Assembly (NCBI RefSeq): GCF_000147335.1
Contig: NC_014501.1
Location: forward strand, 4,642,501-4,706,500
DNA from: Gloeothece verrucosa PCC 7822
GTDB lineage: Bacteria > Cyanobacteriota > Cyanobacteriia > Cyanobacteriales > Microcystaceae
Length of the DNA stretch: 64,000 nt
Direction: 5' to 3'
Positions 51,448 to 60,305 of this stretch are shown here, piece by piece (position 1 is the first letter of the stretch; each line of letters opens with the position of its first letter). The notes under the pieces were generated by a model. The model was not told the DNA's origin. It saw only the letters and a list, made by a program, of their open reading frames with translations, and ran no database searches. The translations under genes were made by a program, and so were the position numbers.

Positions 51448-51531
51448 ACTGAATCAAGGTGAGTATTTAACTTTTGCTCTGACCGAAAACAGAGAAAATA
51501 GGCAGTGCTTATCTAACCATTTCATCAACCT

Positions 51532-52923
51532 TTAAATTGCCTTAGAAAAGCCATGATGTTGTCTCACACGACTATAAGCATCAAAAGTATAGGCAATATT
51601 TCTAATTAACAAGCGTCCGATAGGAGTCACTTCTATTCTATCAGAAAATAGGTCAATTAGTCCATCATTTTCTAAAGCTTTCAGTGCCTGTTCTTCCCAA
51701 GAAAAATACTCATCGAAATGAATATTATATTTAGTCTCAATTGCTCTTTTATCCAAGCGAAAATGACACATTAATTCCATAATCACTTGTCGGCGTAGAA
51801 TATTATCAGATTGCGCTAAATATACCCCTCTTTCAATGGGTAATTGTCCCGCTTCAATCGCTCGGTAATAATCCTTCAAGCGTTTATGATTCTGCACATA
51901 AACATCATGCAGCATACTAATAGATGTTAAGCCAAAGCCAAACAATTCTGATTCGGGTTTAGTGGTATATCCCTGGAAATTTCGATGTAATTTACCCGCT
52001 TGTTGAGCCAAGGTTAATTCATCATTCGGCTTGGCAAAATGATCCATGCCAATAAAGACATAATTGGCGGCTTGTAATTCCTCTATCGTCATCTGCAACA
52101 TCGCTAGTTTTTCTGTCGCGTCAGGCAGTTCTTCTAGCGGTAAATTCTTTTGTACAGGCTTCATCCAAGGAACATAAGCAAAGTTAAAAACCGCTATTCG
52201 ATCTGGATTGAGTTTTATCGTTTTCTGAATGGTTTCCTTAAAAGTGTCCCGATTTTGATAGGGCAATCCATAAATTAAGTCCACATTAACACTTTCAAAA
52301 CCCGCCTCCCTCATCCAACTCATCACATTAAATAACATTTCTTCCGGCTGGACTCGATTAATCGCTTCTTGTACTCGGGGATTAAAGTCTTGAATTCCAA
52401 AACTAATCCGATTAAATCCTATATGCCGCAAGAATAAAATATAATTTCTATCTACATAACGCGGGTTAATTTCAATGGAAATCTCAGCATCTTCATCAAA
52501 GCGATAATGTTGATTGATTTTATTCCATAAAATTTCAATATGCTCGAGGTTTAAATAATTCGGTGTGCCGCCACCCCAGTGTAACTGAACTACCGGACGG
52601 TCTGAATCAATAAATGATGAAACACTCTCAATATTTTTAGACAGATAATTCAAATAAGGATCTACTGCTCGTGCTTGCTGTTGTGTGACAATTACATTGC
52701 AACCACAAAAATAACAAGCACTCTGACAAAAAGGAATGTGAAAATAAAGAGATAAGGGAGACTTAGCCTTATTTCCCCGGTTGATCGCCTCAAGAAATTC
52801 ATTATGATTAAACTCAGTGGTTAATTCAGTGGCGGGTGGATAACTGGTATAGCGAGGCGTAGGACAATCGTATTTTTGCAATAATGTGGAGTTGAATTGT
52901 GCTGTTTGCGGTTGAAATTTCAT
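51532..52923 (-). CDS. hemN: Oxygen-independent coproporphyrinogen III oxidase HemN
   Basis: 463 residues from ATG 52923; the frame extends to 52941 into a heptamer array, so I take the inner ATG. CPTPRYTSYPPATELTTEF start, 4Fe-4S motif CQSACYFCGCN (CX3CX2CX1C), LHWGGGTPNYL, SIEINPRYVD. Converts coproporphyrinogen III to protoporphyrinogen IX without oxygen. It is next to ho2 and the divergent cyclase, as in the Synechocystis chlAII-ho2-hemN low-oxygen operon. Spacing to ho2 is 244 bp with repeats, so a joint transcript is not assured. Confidence 0.95.
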   Translation of the reverse strand: MKFQPQTAQFNSTLLQKYDCPTPRYTSYPPATELTTEFNHNEFLEAINRGNKAKSPLSLYFHIPFCQSACYFCGCNVIVTQQQARAVDPYLNYLSKNIESVSSFIDSDRPVVQLHWGGGTPNYLNLEHIEILWNKINQHYRFDEDAEISIEINPRYVDRNYILFLRHIGFNRISFGIQDFNPRVQEAINRVQPEEMLFNVMSWMREAGFESVNVDLIYGLPYQNRDTFKETIQKTIKLNPDRIAVFNFAYVPWMKPVQKNLPLEELPDATEKLAMLQMTIEELQAANYVFIGMDHFAKPNDELTLAQQAGKLHRNFQGYTTKPESELFGFGLTSISMLHDVYVQNHKRLKDYYRAIEAGQLPIERGVYLAQSDNILRRQVIMELMCHFRLDKRAIETKYNIHFDEYFSWEEQALKALENDGLIDLFSDRIEVTPIGRLLIRNIAYTFDAYSRVRQHHGFSKAI

Positions 52924-52927
52924 ATTG

Positions 52928-52990
52928 TAGTCAGTAGTCATTAGTCAGTAGTCATTACTCAGTAGTCAATAGTCATTAGTCATTAGTCAG
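52928..52990. repeat. STRR-type array: nine tagtcan-like heptamers
   Basis: Nine tandem heptamers, mostly tagtca plus one base (one tactcag variant), end immediately upstream of the hemN ATG at 52923. A different heptamer from the one at 15078. Confidence 0.9.
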
Positions 52991-53002
52991 TAGGGATCTC
53001 GC

Positions 53003-53150
53003 GCACTTGTGGGGATAAGAAAAATTTATAATTCGTAGGGTGGGTTAGGTGCGGTAATGATTTTGATGAAAAAAGGATAACTTTTGAGCCGCGCCGTAAC
53101 CCACCAGAGACAATTTTGTATCTCTATGAACATTTTTCCCCACGAGTCCG
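53003..53150. repeat. Nested inverted-repeat element between hemN and ho2
   Basis: Inner imperfect pair, gggtgggttaggtgcggt (53038-53055) with the complement of gccgcgccgtaacccacc (about 53089-53106), flanked by an outer pair near 53008-53025 and 53132-53150 (tgtgggga/tccccacg). No gene. Such pairs resemble cyanobacterial MITEs; no clear target duplication was found. Confidence 0.5.
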
Positions 53151-53167
53151 AAAGAACCTGATAACGA

Positions 53168-53914
53168 TTAAGTGTTAACTGTTAACTGATGTTCGTGATG
53201 ATGACGTTCTGTGCTACCGGGTCGGTCTTGACGAGTCAGCAAATCAAAAACATGCTCTCCGACGGCGGCTTTTACATCGTCTTCTAATTCGTGAACAACA
53301 TCCCGGTTTAGTCCAAAAGCTAAGTTAGCTTCCTCTACTATTTTTTGTGCTAACGCTTCATCAACCGGTAAACTATTGAGACTATCCCGATATTTAAATT
53401 TAAAGTCTCGTTTGGCTTCTCCACCGGGTAAAGCGTCAAATTCATAAAAACGAGTTCCTTGGTCGTCGGGTAATTTTAAAGCAGAACGAACAATATTTTT
53501 TAATCCTTGACCTCCGGATAAGTCCCCCATGTAACGAACATAAGCATGGGCGATTAAAAGAGCGGGTTCAGTGTGGGCTATTTCACGAATACGCGCTACA
53601 TAAGTTTTTCCGGCCTCTAAAGCGGTGATTTGTTCGCGCCAGTTGTCCCCGTAATAAAATTTGAGGTCTTCTTCTAGGTTTTCCTTGCGGTTGAGTTCAG
53701 GAAAATACATCAATCTCACTACAGCATCACCCTGATAACGTTGTAGTTCTTCTTCTAAGGCACTATAAACTAAGTACAAGTTAGCAATTAGTTTACGGAA
53801 AGGTTCTCTTTCAACTATCCCTTTGAGAAAGCATTTCATAAAGGCTGTGTTTTCTGCGGTTGTGTGAGAGTGGGCTGTTCCTTCCCGTAACTGTGTGGCT
53901 AAGTTGCTACTCAT
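53168..53914 (-). CDS. ho2: Heme oxygenase, HO2-type
   Basis: 248 residues from ATG 53914, which has gaggattcc before it; the longer frame to 53944 is less likely. REGTAHSHTTAENTAFMKCFLKGIVEREPF carries the heme-ligand His region, YMGDLSGGQGLKNI the conserved distal helix, and DLLTRQDRPGSTE the end typical of HO2. From memory it matches Synechocystis HO2 more closely than HO1 (AENTA(F/Y)MKC, GIVEREPFR, IRSALxLP). It opens heme to biliverdin, giving phycobilins, under low oxygen. hemN follows on the same strand. Confidence 0.93.
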   Translation of the reverse strand: MSSNLATQLREGTAHSHTTAENTAFMKCFLKGIVEREPFRKLIANLYLVYSALEEELQRYQGDAVVRLMYFPELNRKENLEEDLKFYYGDNWREQITALEAGKTYVARIREIAHTEPALLIAHAYVRYMGDLSGGQGLKNIVRSALKLPDDQGTRFYEFDALPGGEAKRDFKFKYRDSLNSLPVDEALAQKIVEEANLAFGLNRDVVHELEDDVKAAVGEHVFDLLTRQDRPGSTERHHHEHQLTVNT

Positions 53915-53941
53915 GGTGGAATCCTCTTTTTTTAGTGCTTT

Positions 53942-54069
53942 CATAACTATATAGCGATGAAATGATCATCTCGAACATATTTTGCAAATCTTTACATTTT
54001 TTCTCGTCCCTAGGACTAGCCAACAGCTTGCTTATCCGTTAATATAACTATAAAGCGATAAAGTGATTA
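53942..54069. promoter_or_regulatory. 26-bp imperfect direct repeat in the ho2/cyclase divergent region
   Basis: Copies at 53942-53967 and 54044-54069 share 22 of 26 bases and have the same orientation. One is 28 nt upstream of the ho2 ATG, the other 12 nt upstream of the cyclase ATG (54081). Both contain agcgat in the core and a tata-like block that could act as -10 elements. A shared regulator such as ChlR is a candidate, but I do not know its exact site. Confidence 0.6.
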
Positions 54070-54080
54070 AAAGAGATTCA

Positions 54081-55157
54081 ATGGTTAAGACCTTGCCTAA
54101 AGTAGAGATCGAAGAACTCAAGCCAGGAATTAAAGCCCCAGCCAAAGAAACCTTACTTACGCCTAGGTTTTATATTACAGACTTCGATGCAGTGGCGAAT
54201 ATGGACATCAGCCTCCAAGACGAAGAATTGCAGGCGATGTTAACGGAGATGCGTAACGACTATAACCGCCGCCATTTCGTGCGCGATGACGAATTTAAAC
54301 AGTCATGGGACCATATTGAAGAAAACAAGCGTCGAGTCTTTATTGATTTTTTAGAACGTTCTTGCACGTCAGAATTTTCGGGTTTTCTCCTGTTTAAAGA
54401 ATTATCTCGCCGCATTAAAAACCGTAATCCCATTTTAGCGGAGATCTTTGAACTAATGGCTCGGGATGAAGCCCGTCATGCCGGATTTCTCAACAAAGCC
54501 ATGAGTGATTTTCAGATCTCTCTAGACCTAGGGTATCTAACCAAGAATAGAACATACACCTTTTTTAAACCCGAATGGATCATTTATGCCGTATATTTGT
54601 CTGAAAAAATCGGCTATTGGCGTTACATCACTATTTATCGTCACTTAGAAAAACATCCCGAGTATCAATATTACCCGCTATTTCGGATGTTCGAGAGTTG
54701 GTGTCAGGATGAAAATCGACATGGGGATATTTTTAACGCCTTATTACGCTCTCAGAAGTCGATGTGGAATACTTGGAAAGGCAGACTGTGGGGGCGTTTC
54801 TTCCTATTAACCGTATTTGCCACTCATACCTTAACCGTCCATGAACGAAGCGATTTTTATGACACCATTGGACTAGATGCCAAGGAATTTGATCGCATCG
54901 TTATTCGTAATACCAACGAAACCTCAGCAAGAGCTTTTCCAGAAATATTAAATACCGATCATCCGGAATTTTTCACTCGTCTAGAGCGTTGCTCCGACTA
55001 TAATCTCAAGATCTCAGAAATCGAAAACACTAATCAGCCGAAATGGCTCAAATTCTTGCGTAAACTGCCTTATCACATCAGTATTTTTGGGAATTTGCTG
55101 AGACTATATCTTATCAAACCCATTGATGCCGAAGCACTACGAGGAACCGTGCGCTAA
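54081..55157 (+). CDS. acsF: Mg-protoporphyrin IX monomethyl ester (oxidative) cyclase, AcsF/ChlA type
   Basis: 358 residues from ATG 54081, the normal family length; GTG 54063 lies in the repeat. It has the di-iron helices: ARDEARHAGFLNKAMSDF with ExxRH, and SWCQDENRHGDIFNALL. Forms ring E of chlorophyll with Ycf54. Divergent from ho2-hemN, which suggests the low-oxygen isozyme (ChlAII) instead of the aerobic ChlAI. Sequence alone does not settle this. Confidence 0.95.
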   Translation: MVKTLPKVEIEELKPGIKAPAKETLLTPRFYITDFDAVANMDISLQDEELQAMLTEMRNDYNRRHFVRDDEFKQSWDHIEENKRRVFIDFLERSCTSEFSGFLLFKELSRRIKNRNPILAEIFELMARDEARHAGFLNKAMSDFQISLDLGYLTKNRTYTFFKPEWIIYAVYLSEKIGYWRYITIYRHLEKHPEYQYYPLFRMFESWCQDENRHGDIFNALLRSQKSMWNTWKGRLWGRFFLLTVFATHTLTVHERSDFYDTIGLDAKEFDRIVIRNTNETSARAFPEILNTDHPEFFTRLERCSDYNLKISEIENTNQPKWLKFLRKLPYHISIFGNLLRLYLIKPIDAEALRGTVR

Positions 55158-55189
55158 CTTGAATCAAACCATAGAGAACAGTCCTACAC

Positions 55190-55231
55190 AGGGAACAGAG
55201 GTCAATAAAATGAATTTCTGTTCCCTATTTT
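55190..55231. terminator. Terminator between acsF and fabZ (convergent)
   Basis: 9-bp perfect stem agggaacag (55190-55198) and ctgttccct (55218-55226), 19-nt loop, then attttat on plus and AT-rich sequence on minus. It fits both convergent genes. Confidence 0.65.
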
Positions 55232-55247
55232 ATGGTCGATTAGCTAT

Positions 55248-55766
55248 TTAATCGAGGCGAGAAAAAAGCATTTCTCCCTGTACAACCAATTGGCCATCTA
55301 CCGTTCCTTGGCCTTGCATTTTAGCAATGCGCTTTTGCTTAAACGATAACAATTCCACTGTCATAATCAATTGATCCCCAGGAATAACAGGACGACGAAA
55401 ACGCACCTTATCAATTCCAGCAAAAGCAAAAAACTTTCCTCTCATACCCGGCAGCAAACATAACAGAACACCGCCCACTTGAGCCATAGATTCTACAATC
55501 AGTACCCCAGGCATAATGGGACGTACAGGAATATGCCCAGCAAAAAAAGGTTCATTAATCGTAACATTTTTGATCCCCACCACCTTTTGACCAGGAACAT
55601 AATCAATAATGCGATCAACTAAAGCAAAAGGATAGCGATGAGGCAATAATTCTCGAATCTCTTCCACCTTAAAAGTCGTTAGAGTAGATAGGTCAAGTTC
55701 TGGTTGTTCTGATTGTTCTGTTTGTTCTGGTTCCTGGTTAATCTGGGCATCAGTCATAGTTAACAT
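55248..55766 (-). CDS. fabZ: 3-hydroxyacyl-[ACP] dehydratase FabZ
   Basis: 172 residues. The first 25 are an acidic Q/E/P extension, unusual for FabZ. Then IRELLPHRYPFALVDRI, the active-site helix GHIPVRPIMPGVLIVESMAQ (catalytic His and Glu), and VRFRRPVIPGDQL. It dehydrates 3-hydroxyacyl-ACP in fatty acid synthesis. It lies 28 nt downstream of lpxC, so co-transcribed. A second ATG at 55757 is possible. Confidence 0.95.
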   Translation of the reverse strand: MLTMTDAQINQEPEQTEQSEQPELDLSTLTTFKVEEIRELLPHRYPFALVDRIIDYVPGQKVVGIKNVTINEPFFAGHIPVRPIMPGVLIVESMAQVGGVLLCLLPGMRGKFFAFAGIDKVRFRRPVIPGDQLIMTVELLSFKQKRIAKMQGQGTVDGQLVVQGEMLFSRLD

Positions 55767-55794
55767 ATACGTTCTCTAGAAATAATTTTAAAGG

Positions 55795-56646
55795 TCAGTG
55801 GGTAGGGGTCTTTGAGAAAATGCCATCGATCGCCTTAGCTAATTGAAGATGAAGTTTATGACTCGCCTTATAAGCAAGAAAATGAGCTTGAGGAATTTTT
55901 CCCAGTAAACTTAAATCTCCCACTAAATCTAACAGTTTATGACGAACTGGCTCATTTGAAAACCTCAAAGGAGGATTAAGCCAGCCTTGATGATCACAAA
56001 CTAAGGCATTTTCTAAATTACCTCCTTTAATTAAACCAGCCTTCTGTAGAAATTCAATCTGATCAGCCAAGCCAAATGTCCGCGCAGGGGCGATCGCCTC
56101 AGCAAAAGTTTCTGTTAACGGACTCCAACTAAACCATTGGTTTCCGATGGCACTATAAGCAAAATCTATCCCATAAGTAAAGCGCGTTTCCGAGGAGGGA
56201 AAAGCCGCCACAAAAGCCTCTCCTTCCTGTACCGAGATGACAGAAGTTACTATCGCGGTAAGGCTACTTGGTAGGTTCGCTTCATTTTTTGACCCAGTAA
56301 TTCCCACAGAAGCGATCGCGCTTACCCATTCTTTGGCCGAACCATCTAATAAAGGCACTTCAGGTCCATCAATTTCGATACGAACATCATCAATACCACT
56401 CCCGCCTAAAGCGGCTAAGAGATGCTCAACAGTACGCACAGCATGACTATTATTAGCCAATTCTGTCGATAGCGTGGTTTGATGAACAAAATCGATTCTA
56501 GCCGGAATGACGGGTTTTTCTGGTAAATCCACTCTAACAAAATAGCGCCCTTCACCCCATGAAGCCGGTAAGACCTTAACTGTCGTCGTCACTCCAGAAT
56601 GTAGCCCAACGCCTGAGCGTTCAAAAGGTTCTTTAATCGTGTTCAT
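55795..56646 (-). CDS. lpxC: UDP-3-O-acyl-N-acetylglucosamine deacetylase LpxC
   Basis: 283 residues from ATG 56646; upstream extension to 56703 would overlap the bamA end. GVGLHSGVTTTVKVLPA start, VRTVEHLLAALGGSGID with the zinc His, PLLDGSAKEWV, and VRHKLLDLVGDLSLLG with His and Asp ligands. First committed step of lipid A. The start is 7 nt after the bamA-like stop. The C-terminus HAFxxHxx-like segment is present (AHFLAYKASHKLHLQLA). Confidence 0.95.
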   Translation of the reverse strand: MNTIKEPFERSGVGLHSGVTTTVKVLPASWGEGRYFVRVDLPEKPVIPARIDFVHQTTLSTELANNSHAVRTVEHLLAALGGSGIDDVRIEIDGPEVPLLDGSAKEWVSAIASVGITGSKNEANLPSSLTAIVTSVISVQEGEAFVAAFPSSETRFTYGIDFAYSAIGNQWFSWSPLTETFAEAIAPARTFGLADQIEFLQKAGLIKGGNLENALVCDHQGWLNPPLRFSNEPVRHKLLDLVGDLSLLGKIPQAHFLAYKASHKLHLQLAKAIDGIFSKTPTH

Positions 56647-56653
56647 ATAACTT

Positions 56654-59020
56654 TTAAAATCTTTCCCCAATACCAAAATTGAGGCGAGAATCTCCTTGAT
56701 CATTAAAACCGTAGTCTACCCGAATCGGGCCCACAGGAGACTGAATACGTACACCCACGCCATAGGCGAAGCCGCTACCGGGTAAATCTCGAACCTCACC
56801 CGGTTTGCCCGGAACAGCCCCTTGAGAACCCAAGGTTGTCCCATAATCAAGAAATAAAGCCCCACCCACCACAGCAAAAATCGGGAAACGATACTCGGCG
56901 GTTGCCTGAAAATAGCTACGTCCACTCCCCACTTCGCCTTCTGCATAACCTCTAACCGAGTTACTCCCTCCCAAAACAAAAGCCTCATAAGGGGGTAAAT
57001 CTCCAAAAATCGTTCCCGCCTGCACGTTAAAGGCTAAAGCTTGGGGTCCATTATTCATAAAGTCAAATCTCAGCAATTTAATCGGGAGATAATAGCTATA
57101 ACTGCCTCGCCAACGATTAAAAGTAATCCCTTCATTACTGGTGGGAATCGTCTGTTCAGCAGCGATACGAGCCACATAACCACTGGTAGGTTGTAGGGGG
57201 TTATTGCGAAAATCTTGAGAAGCCGAAAACGTTAAACTAAAAAGGTCATCTACACCACTTGCATTGTAAGCCAATTTTTGAGAACCAAATCGAGCCGCCG
57301 ACCTTGGGGACAAATCTCCATCGGCATTTTCAATTCTAACGTTCTGATAAAGTACCCCCGCCGACAAGGTCCAATCCGGTTTGGAGAACACATCTTTAGC
57401 CAGAGGACGGACAAAAGTCACGCCGCTACCCGTTCGCACTACCCGAGGAGAATCATTTCCATCAGCCGTTCTAATGGTAGAATCATTCCCGTCATAAACC
57501 AAAGAAATCGACTGACGACGAAAAAGGTTAGCCGTGTAAGAAGTGCGGAAAGGGTCACCCGCAATCCAGGGATCGGTAAAATTGACATCAAACAGTAATT
57601 CTCTTTCCCCGACTTGAATTTCTCCACCGATATTTTGGTTTTTGCCCCAGAGATTTTGCTGCTGATAACTGACGGTTCCAAATAAACCACTACTAGAACT
57701 AATCCCTGCCCCTGCCGCCAGTGAGCCTGTATTGCCTTCTACCACATCTACATTAACGACCACTTCTTGAGGGTTTTGACCGGGTTCAAAGCCAAATTTA
57801 ACATCTTCAAACAATCCTAAGCCATAAATTCGCTGTAGGTCTTGTTGAGCGGTGTTACGGTTAAAAACCTGACCCGGTTTGAGCCGCATTTCACGGGTAA
57901 TAATATAAGGCCGAGTTTTGCCTTTTTTGGGTTCATCTTGTTTCGTCCTATAGCGAACCTGAATATTTTCTATGACTCCCTCAGCAATGACTAGAGTCAC
58001 CACGCCATCATCACCGACTTTAGGGGAGCCAATGACTTGAGCTAAATCATATCCCCGGCTGCTATACCACTCATTAATTTTTTGAATTCCTTCCTGCAAG
58101 GAGCGTAAGTTGAGGATTTTGCCGTATTGATCCTGAAAAATTTCTTTAATGGCTTCTGGCGGCAACACTCTCGCGCCGGGGGTAGCGGGTACGGTATCAA
58201 TGGCCACGTCTTTTAAGATGGGATTGGGAGTTACCGCGAAAGTCACGCGAACACCCAAGGGAGTATCTTCCGGCACCACTCTCACATTAGCAAAGTAGCC
58301 TGTCGCATAAATAGCATTGACATCTTCTTGCAGTTGACTGCGGGTTGTGGCTCGCCCTGGCCGGGTGCGAATGGTATTGTAAATTAAGTTTTCTAGTTCT
58401 GTATTGCCACCACTAATAACCACTTCGGCTACTAAAACCCTCGGTTCTGCGGCGGGTGGAGTTTCAGTGGTATTAGGCGTAGTCGGTTGACCCATCCCTG
58501 GAGGCGTGGACTGTTGAGGCGGTTGAGTGTCGACAGGCGGGGTTGCTGGAGAGGGTGAAGGCTGATTGGGTGTTGAAGGTGGCAGGGTTGCGGGAGGTTG
58601 TGGACTGTTGGTTTCTGCGGCAACCGGTGAAACGAGGTGATTTTGATCGACATCCGCGACAGATGATTGCTGTGGGGAGACAGGGGCTACCGTCAGGTCT
58701 ATAGAGTCAGTCTCCTCAAGAGGCACAAGTTCAGCGTTCGCGTCAACAGAAGAGGCTTGGGTGTTGAGATCGCCGCTAAAAGCCGAGGGAGGTGATGGAT
58801 CTGTTGGTTCAGAAGACGGCATCTCCTCGACAACGGAGAAGGAGTCGGCGGTTTCTGCCTGAGCTATTTTTGGTGATAACAGGATAGGTACCGTTATCAT
58901 CAGCGACAGCAACAAAGGGGATAAGCGTAAATTAGGATTATCTTTTAGCACGTCCACACACCCAAATAAGCAATCATTAATTTCTATCCGTTGATTGACA
59001 TTAAGAGATTGTTCCAGCAA
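56654..59020 (-). CDS. bamA: Omp85/BamA outer-membrane assembly protein, cyanobacterial type with Pro-rich N-terminus
   Basis: Up to 788 residues. A signal-peptide-like LLLSLMITVPILLSPKIAQA lies at about 37-56, so the true start is uncertain: TTG at 59020, or GTG near 58957/58951. A 100-residue P/T/S-rich segment follows, then three POTRA-like units (LVAEVVISGGNTELENLIYNTI, VIENIQVRYRTKQDEP) and the beta-barrel with VRGYAEGEVGSGRSYFQ and the final VDYGFNDQGDSRLNFGIGERF. It inserts beta-barrel proteins. It is 70 nt after purC and 7 nt before lpxC. Confidence 0.9.
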   Translation of the reverse strand: MLEQSLNVNQRIEINDCLFGCVDVLKDNPNLRLSPLLLSLMITVPILLSPKIAQAETADSFSVVEEMPSSEPTDPSPPSAFSGDLNTQASSVDANAELVPLEETDSIDLTVAPVSPQQSSVADVDQNHLVSPVAAETNSPQPPATLPPSTPNQPSPSPATPPVDTQPPQQSTPPGMGQPTTPNTTETPPAAEPRVLVAEVVISGGNTELENLIYNTIRTRPGRATTRSQLQEDVNAIYATGYFANVRVVPEDTPLGVRVTFAVTPNPILKDVAIDTVPATPGARVLPPEAIKEIFQDQYGKILNLRSLQEGIQKINEWYSSRGYDLAQVIGSPKVGDDGVVTLVIAEGVIENIQVRYRTKQDEPKKGKTRPYIITREMRLKPGQVFNRNTAQQDLQRIYGLGLFEDVKFGFEPGQNPQEVVVNVDVVEGNTGSLAAGAGISSSSGLFGTVSYQQQNLWGKNQNIGGEIQVGERELLFDVNFTDPWIAGDPFRTSYTANLFRRQSISLVYDGNDSTIRTADGNDSPRVVRTGSGVTFVRPLAKDVFSKPDWTLSAGVLYQNVRIENADGDLSPRSAARFGSQKLAYNASGVDDLFSLTFSASQDFRNNPLQPTSGYVARIAAEQTIPTSNEGITFNRWRGSYSYYLPIKLLRFDFMNNGPQALAFNVQAGTIFGDLPPYEAFVLGGSNSVRGYAEGEVGSGRSYFQATAEYRFPIFAVVGGALFLDYGTTLGSQGAVPGKPGEVRDLPGSGFAYGVGVRIQSPVGPIRVDYGFNDQGDSRLNFGIGERF

Positions 59021-59089
59021 CAGACAGATAGAATCGATGATCCTGACTGCTTAATTAGTAGAATGTTCCGTTTCTGCTGTTTGGGGGTT

Positions 59090-59821
59090 CTAAGATTTCA
59101 ATTGCGAAAGTTGGCTTAAAACTCTTTGCTGAACCTGTTGATAAGCTTCTTCAATCTTGCCTAAATCTCTTCGAAAACGATCTTTATCCATGACTCTTGC
59201 AAGGGGGTCAGTTTCTGAACTGTCCCATAGACGACAGGTATCGGGACTAATTTCATCGGCTAAAAGAATTTTGTTTTGGGAGTCTACACCAAATTCGAGC
59301 TTAAAATCCACTAGCGTTATACCACAGTCCGCAAAAAACTGGGTTAAATGTTCGTTAATCTTTAGCGCTAAATTTTTCATTTCTTCTAGCTGTTCTGGGG
59401 TCACGATTTCTAAAATTAAAATGCGGTCCTTAGTCAATAAGGGGTCTTGTAACTCATCATTTTTTAAATAAAATTCCACTAGGGGAAAGGGTAAAATTTT
59501 TCCTTCAGCGAGTCCAGTTTCCCGGCAAAGGCTACCGGCGGCAATATTCCTCACTACCACCTCTAAAGGCAAAATTTTAACCGCTTTTACCCGCATTTCA
59601 TTGGATGTGCTTTGCTCAATAAAGTGGGTCAAAATACCTTTGGACTCTAACCAACGAAATAACGCTGAGGATATAGTACAGTTGATTTCTCCTTTACCCT
59701 GTATTTGACCGCGTTTTAGAGCATTAAAGGCTGTGGCATCGTCTTTAAAATGTGCCAGAAAAATTTCTGGTTCATCGGTACTGTAAAGAATTTTGGCTTT
59801 TCCTTCGTAGAGTTTGTTCAT
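59090..59821 (-). CDS. purC: SAICAR synthetase PurC
   Basis: 243 residues. MNKLYEGKAKILYSTDEPEIFLAHFKDDATAFNALKRG start, ATP-grasp-like motifs EVVVRNIAAGSLCRETGL and DFKLEFGV, and ISPDTCRLWD. Catalyses the eighth step of purine synthesis. ATG 59821 has an aggtgaaat site ahead; a TTG 3 nt upstream is ignored. It appears to be the head of purC-bamA-lpxC-fabZ. Confidence 0.96.
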   Translation of the reverse strand: MNKLYEGKAKILYSTDEPEIFLAHFKDDATAFNALKRGQIQGKGEINCTISSALFRWLESKGILTHFIEQSTSNEMRVKAVKILPLEVVVRNIAAGSLCRETGLAEGKILPFPLVEFYLKNDELQDPLLTKDRILILEIVTPEQLEEMKNLALKINEHLTQFFADCGITLVDFKLEFGVDSQNKILLADEISPDTCRLWDSSETDPLARVMDKDRFRRDLGKIEEAYQQVQQRVLSQLSQLKS

Positions 59822-60021
59822 CAAGATTTCACCTATTGTTAACCTATGGGGTTAGGAATTTCCTAATAAAATATTAAAAGGATTTCCAAGAGACGAGATA
59901 ATCAGTTTTAAGGGAGCAGAAAAATTATTCCCTTGTTATTAATTAAAATGTACTCCAAGGCCGAAGAAAGCGGCGTAAAAACAGGCCAATCTATATTGTA
60001 ACCAATAAGCAACCAAAAAAC

Positions 60022-60297
60022 ATGGAAAATAACCAGAGCAAAGAAGAGTTTTTATATCCCCATAGTTCTTACCGGGGACAAGTTAAACCGGAAAATCTAG
60101 TATTTAATTCTAATTTACAAGAGTTTGCCCAACGGGTGAGCTATGTTTGTAATTTAGAAACTAATGGAAAAATTACTCCTGTGGAAGCTTACAAACAAAT
60201 AAAAGCTCTGTGGAAAAGTCTTAGACTGAGTAAACAACAGTTAAGAATAGGAGAAGATCCTTTTGCCCAAGATATGGATGATGATGATGACAGTTGA
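60022..60297 (+). CDS. Conserved small cyanobacterial protein (DUF7219-like)
   Basis: 91 residues. FLYPHSSYRGQVKPENLVFNSNLQEFAQRVSYVCNLETNGKITPVEAYKQIKALWKSLRLSKQQL is a well-conserved block, and the tail is acidic (MDDDDDS). No known function. Cytosolic, no TM. Convergent with the 60306 gene, 8 nt apart at the stops. Confidence 0.75.
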   Translation: MENNQSKEEFLYPHSSYRGQVKPENLVFNSNLQEFAQRVSYVCNLETNGKITPVEAYKQIKALWKSLRLSKQQLRIGEDPFAQDMDDDDDS

Positions 60298-60305
60298 ATC
60301 GGCTT

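Noticed and set aside
52923..52941. Extended hemN start
   Set aside because: The extra codons come from the heptamer array; the inner ATG aligns with the family start.
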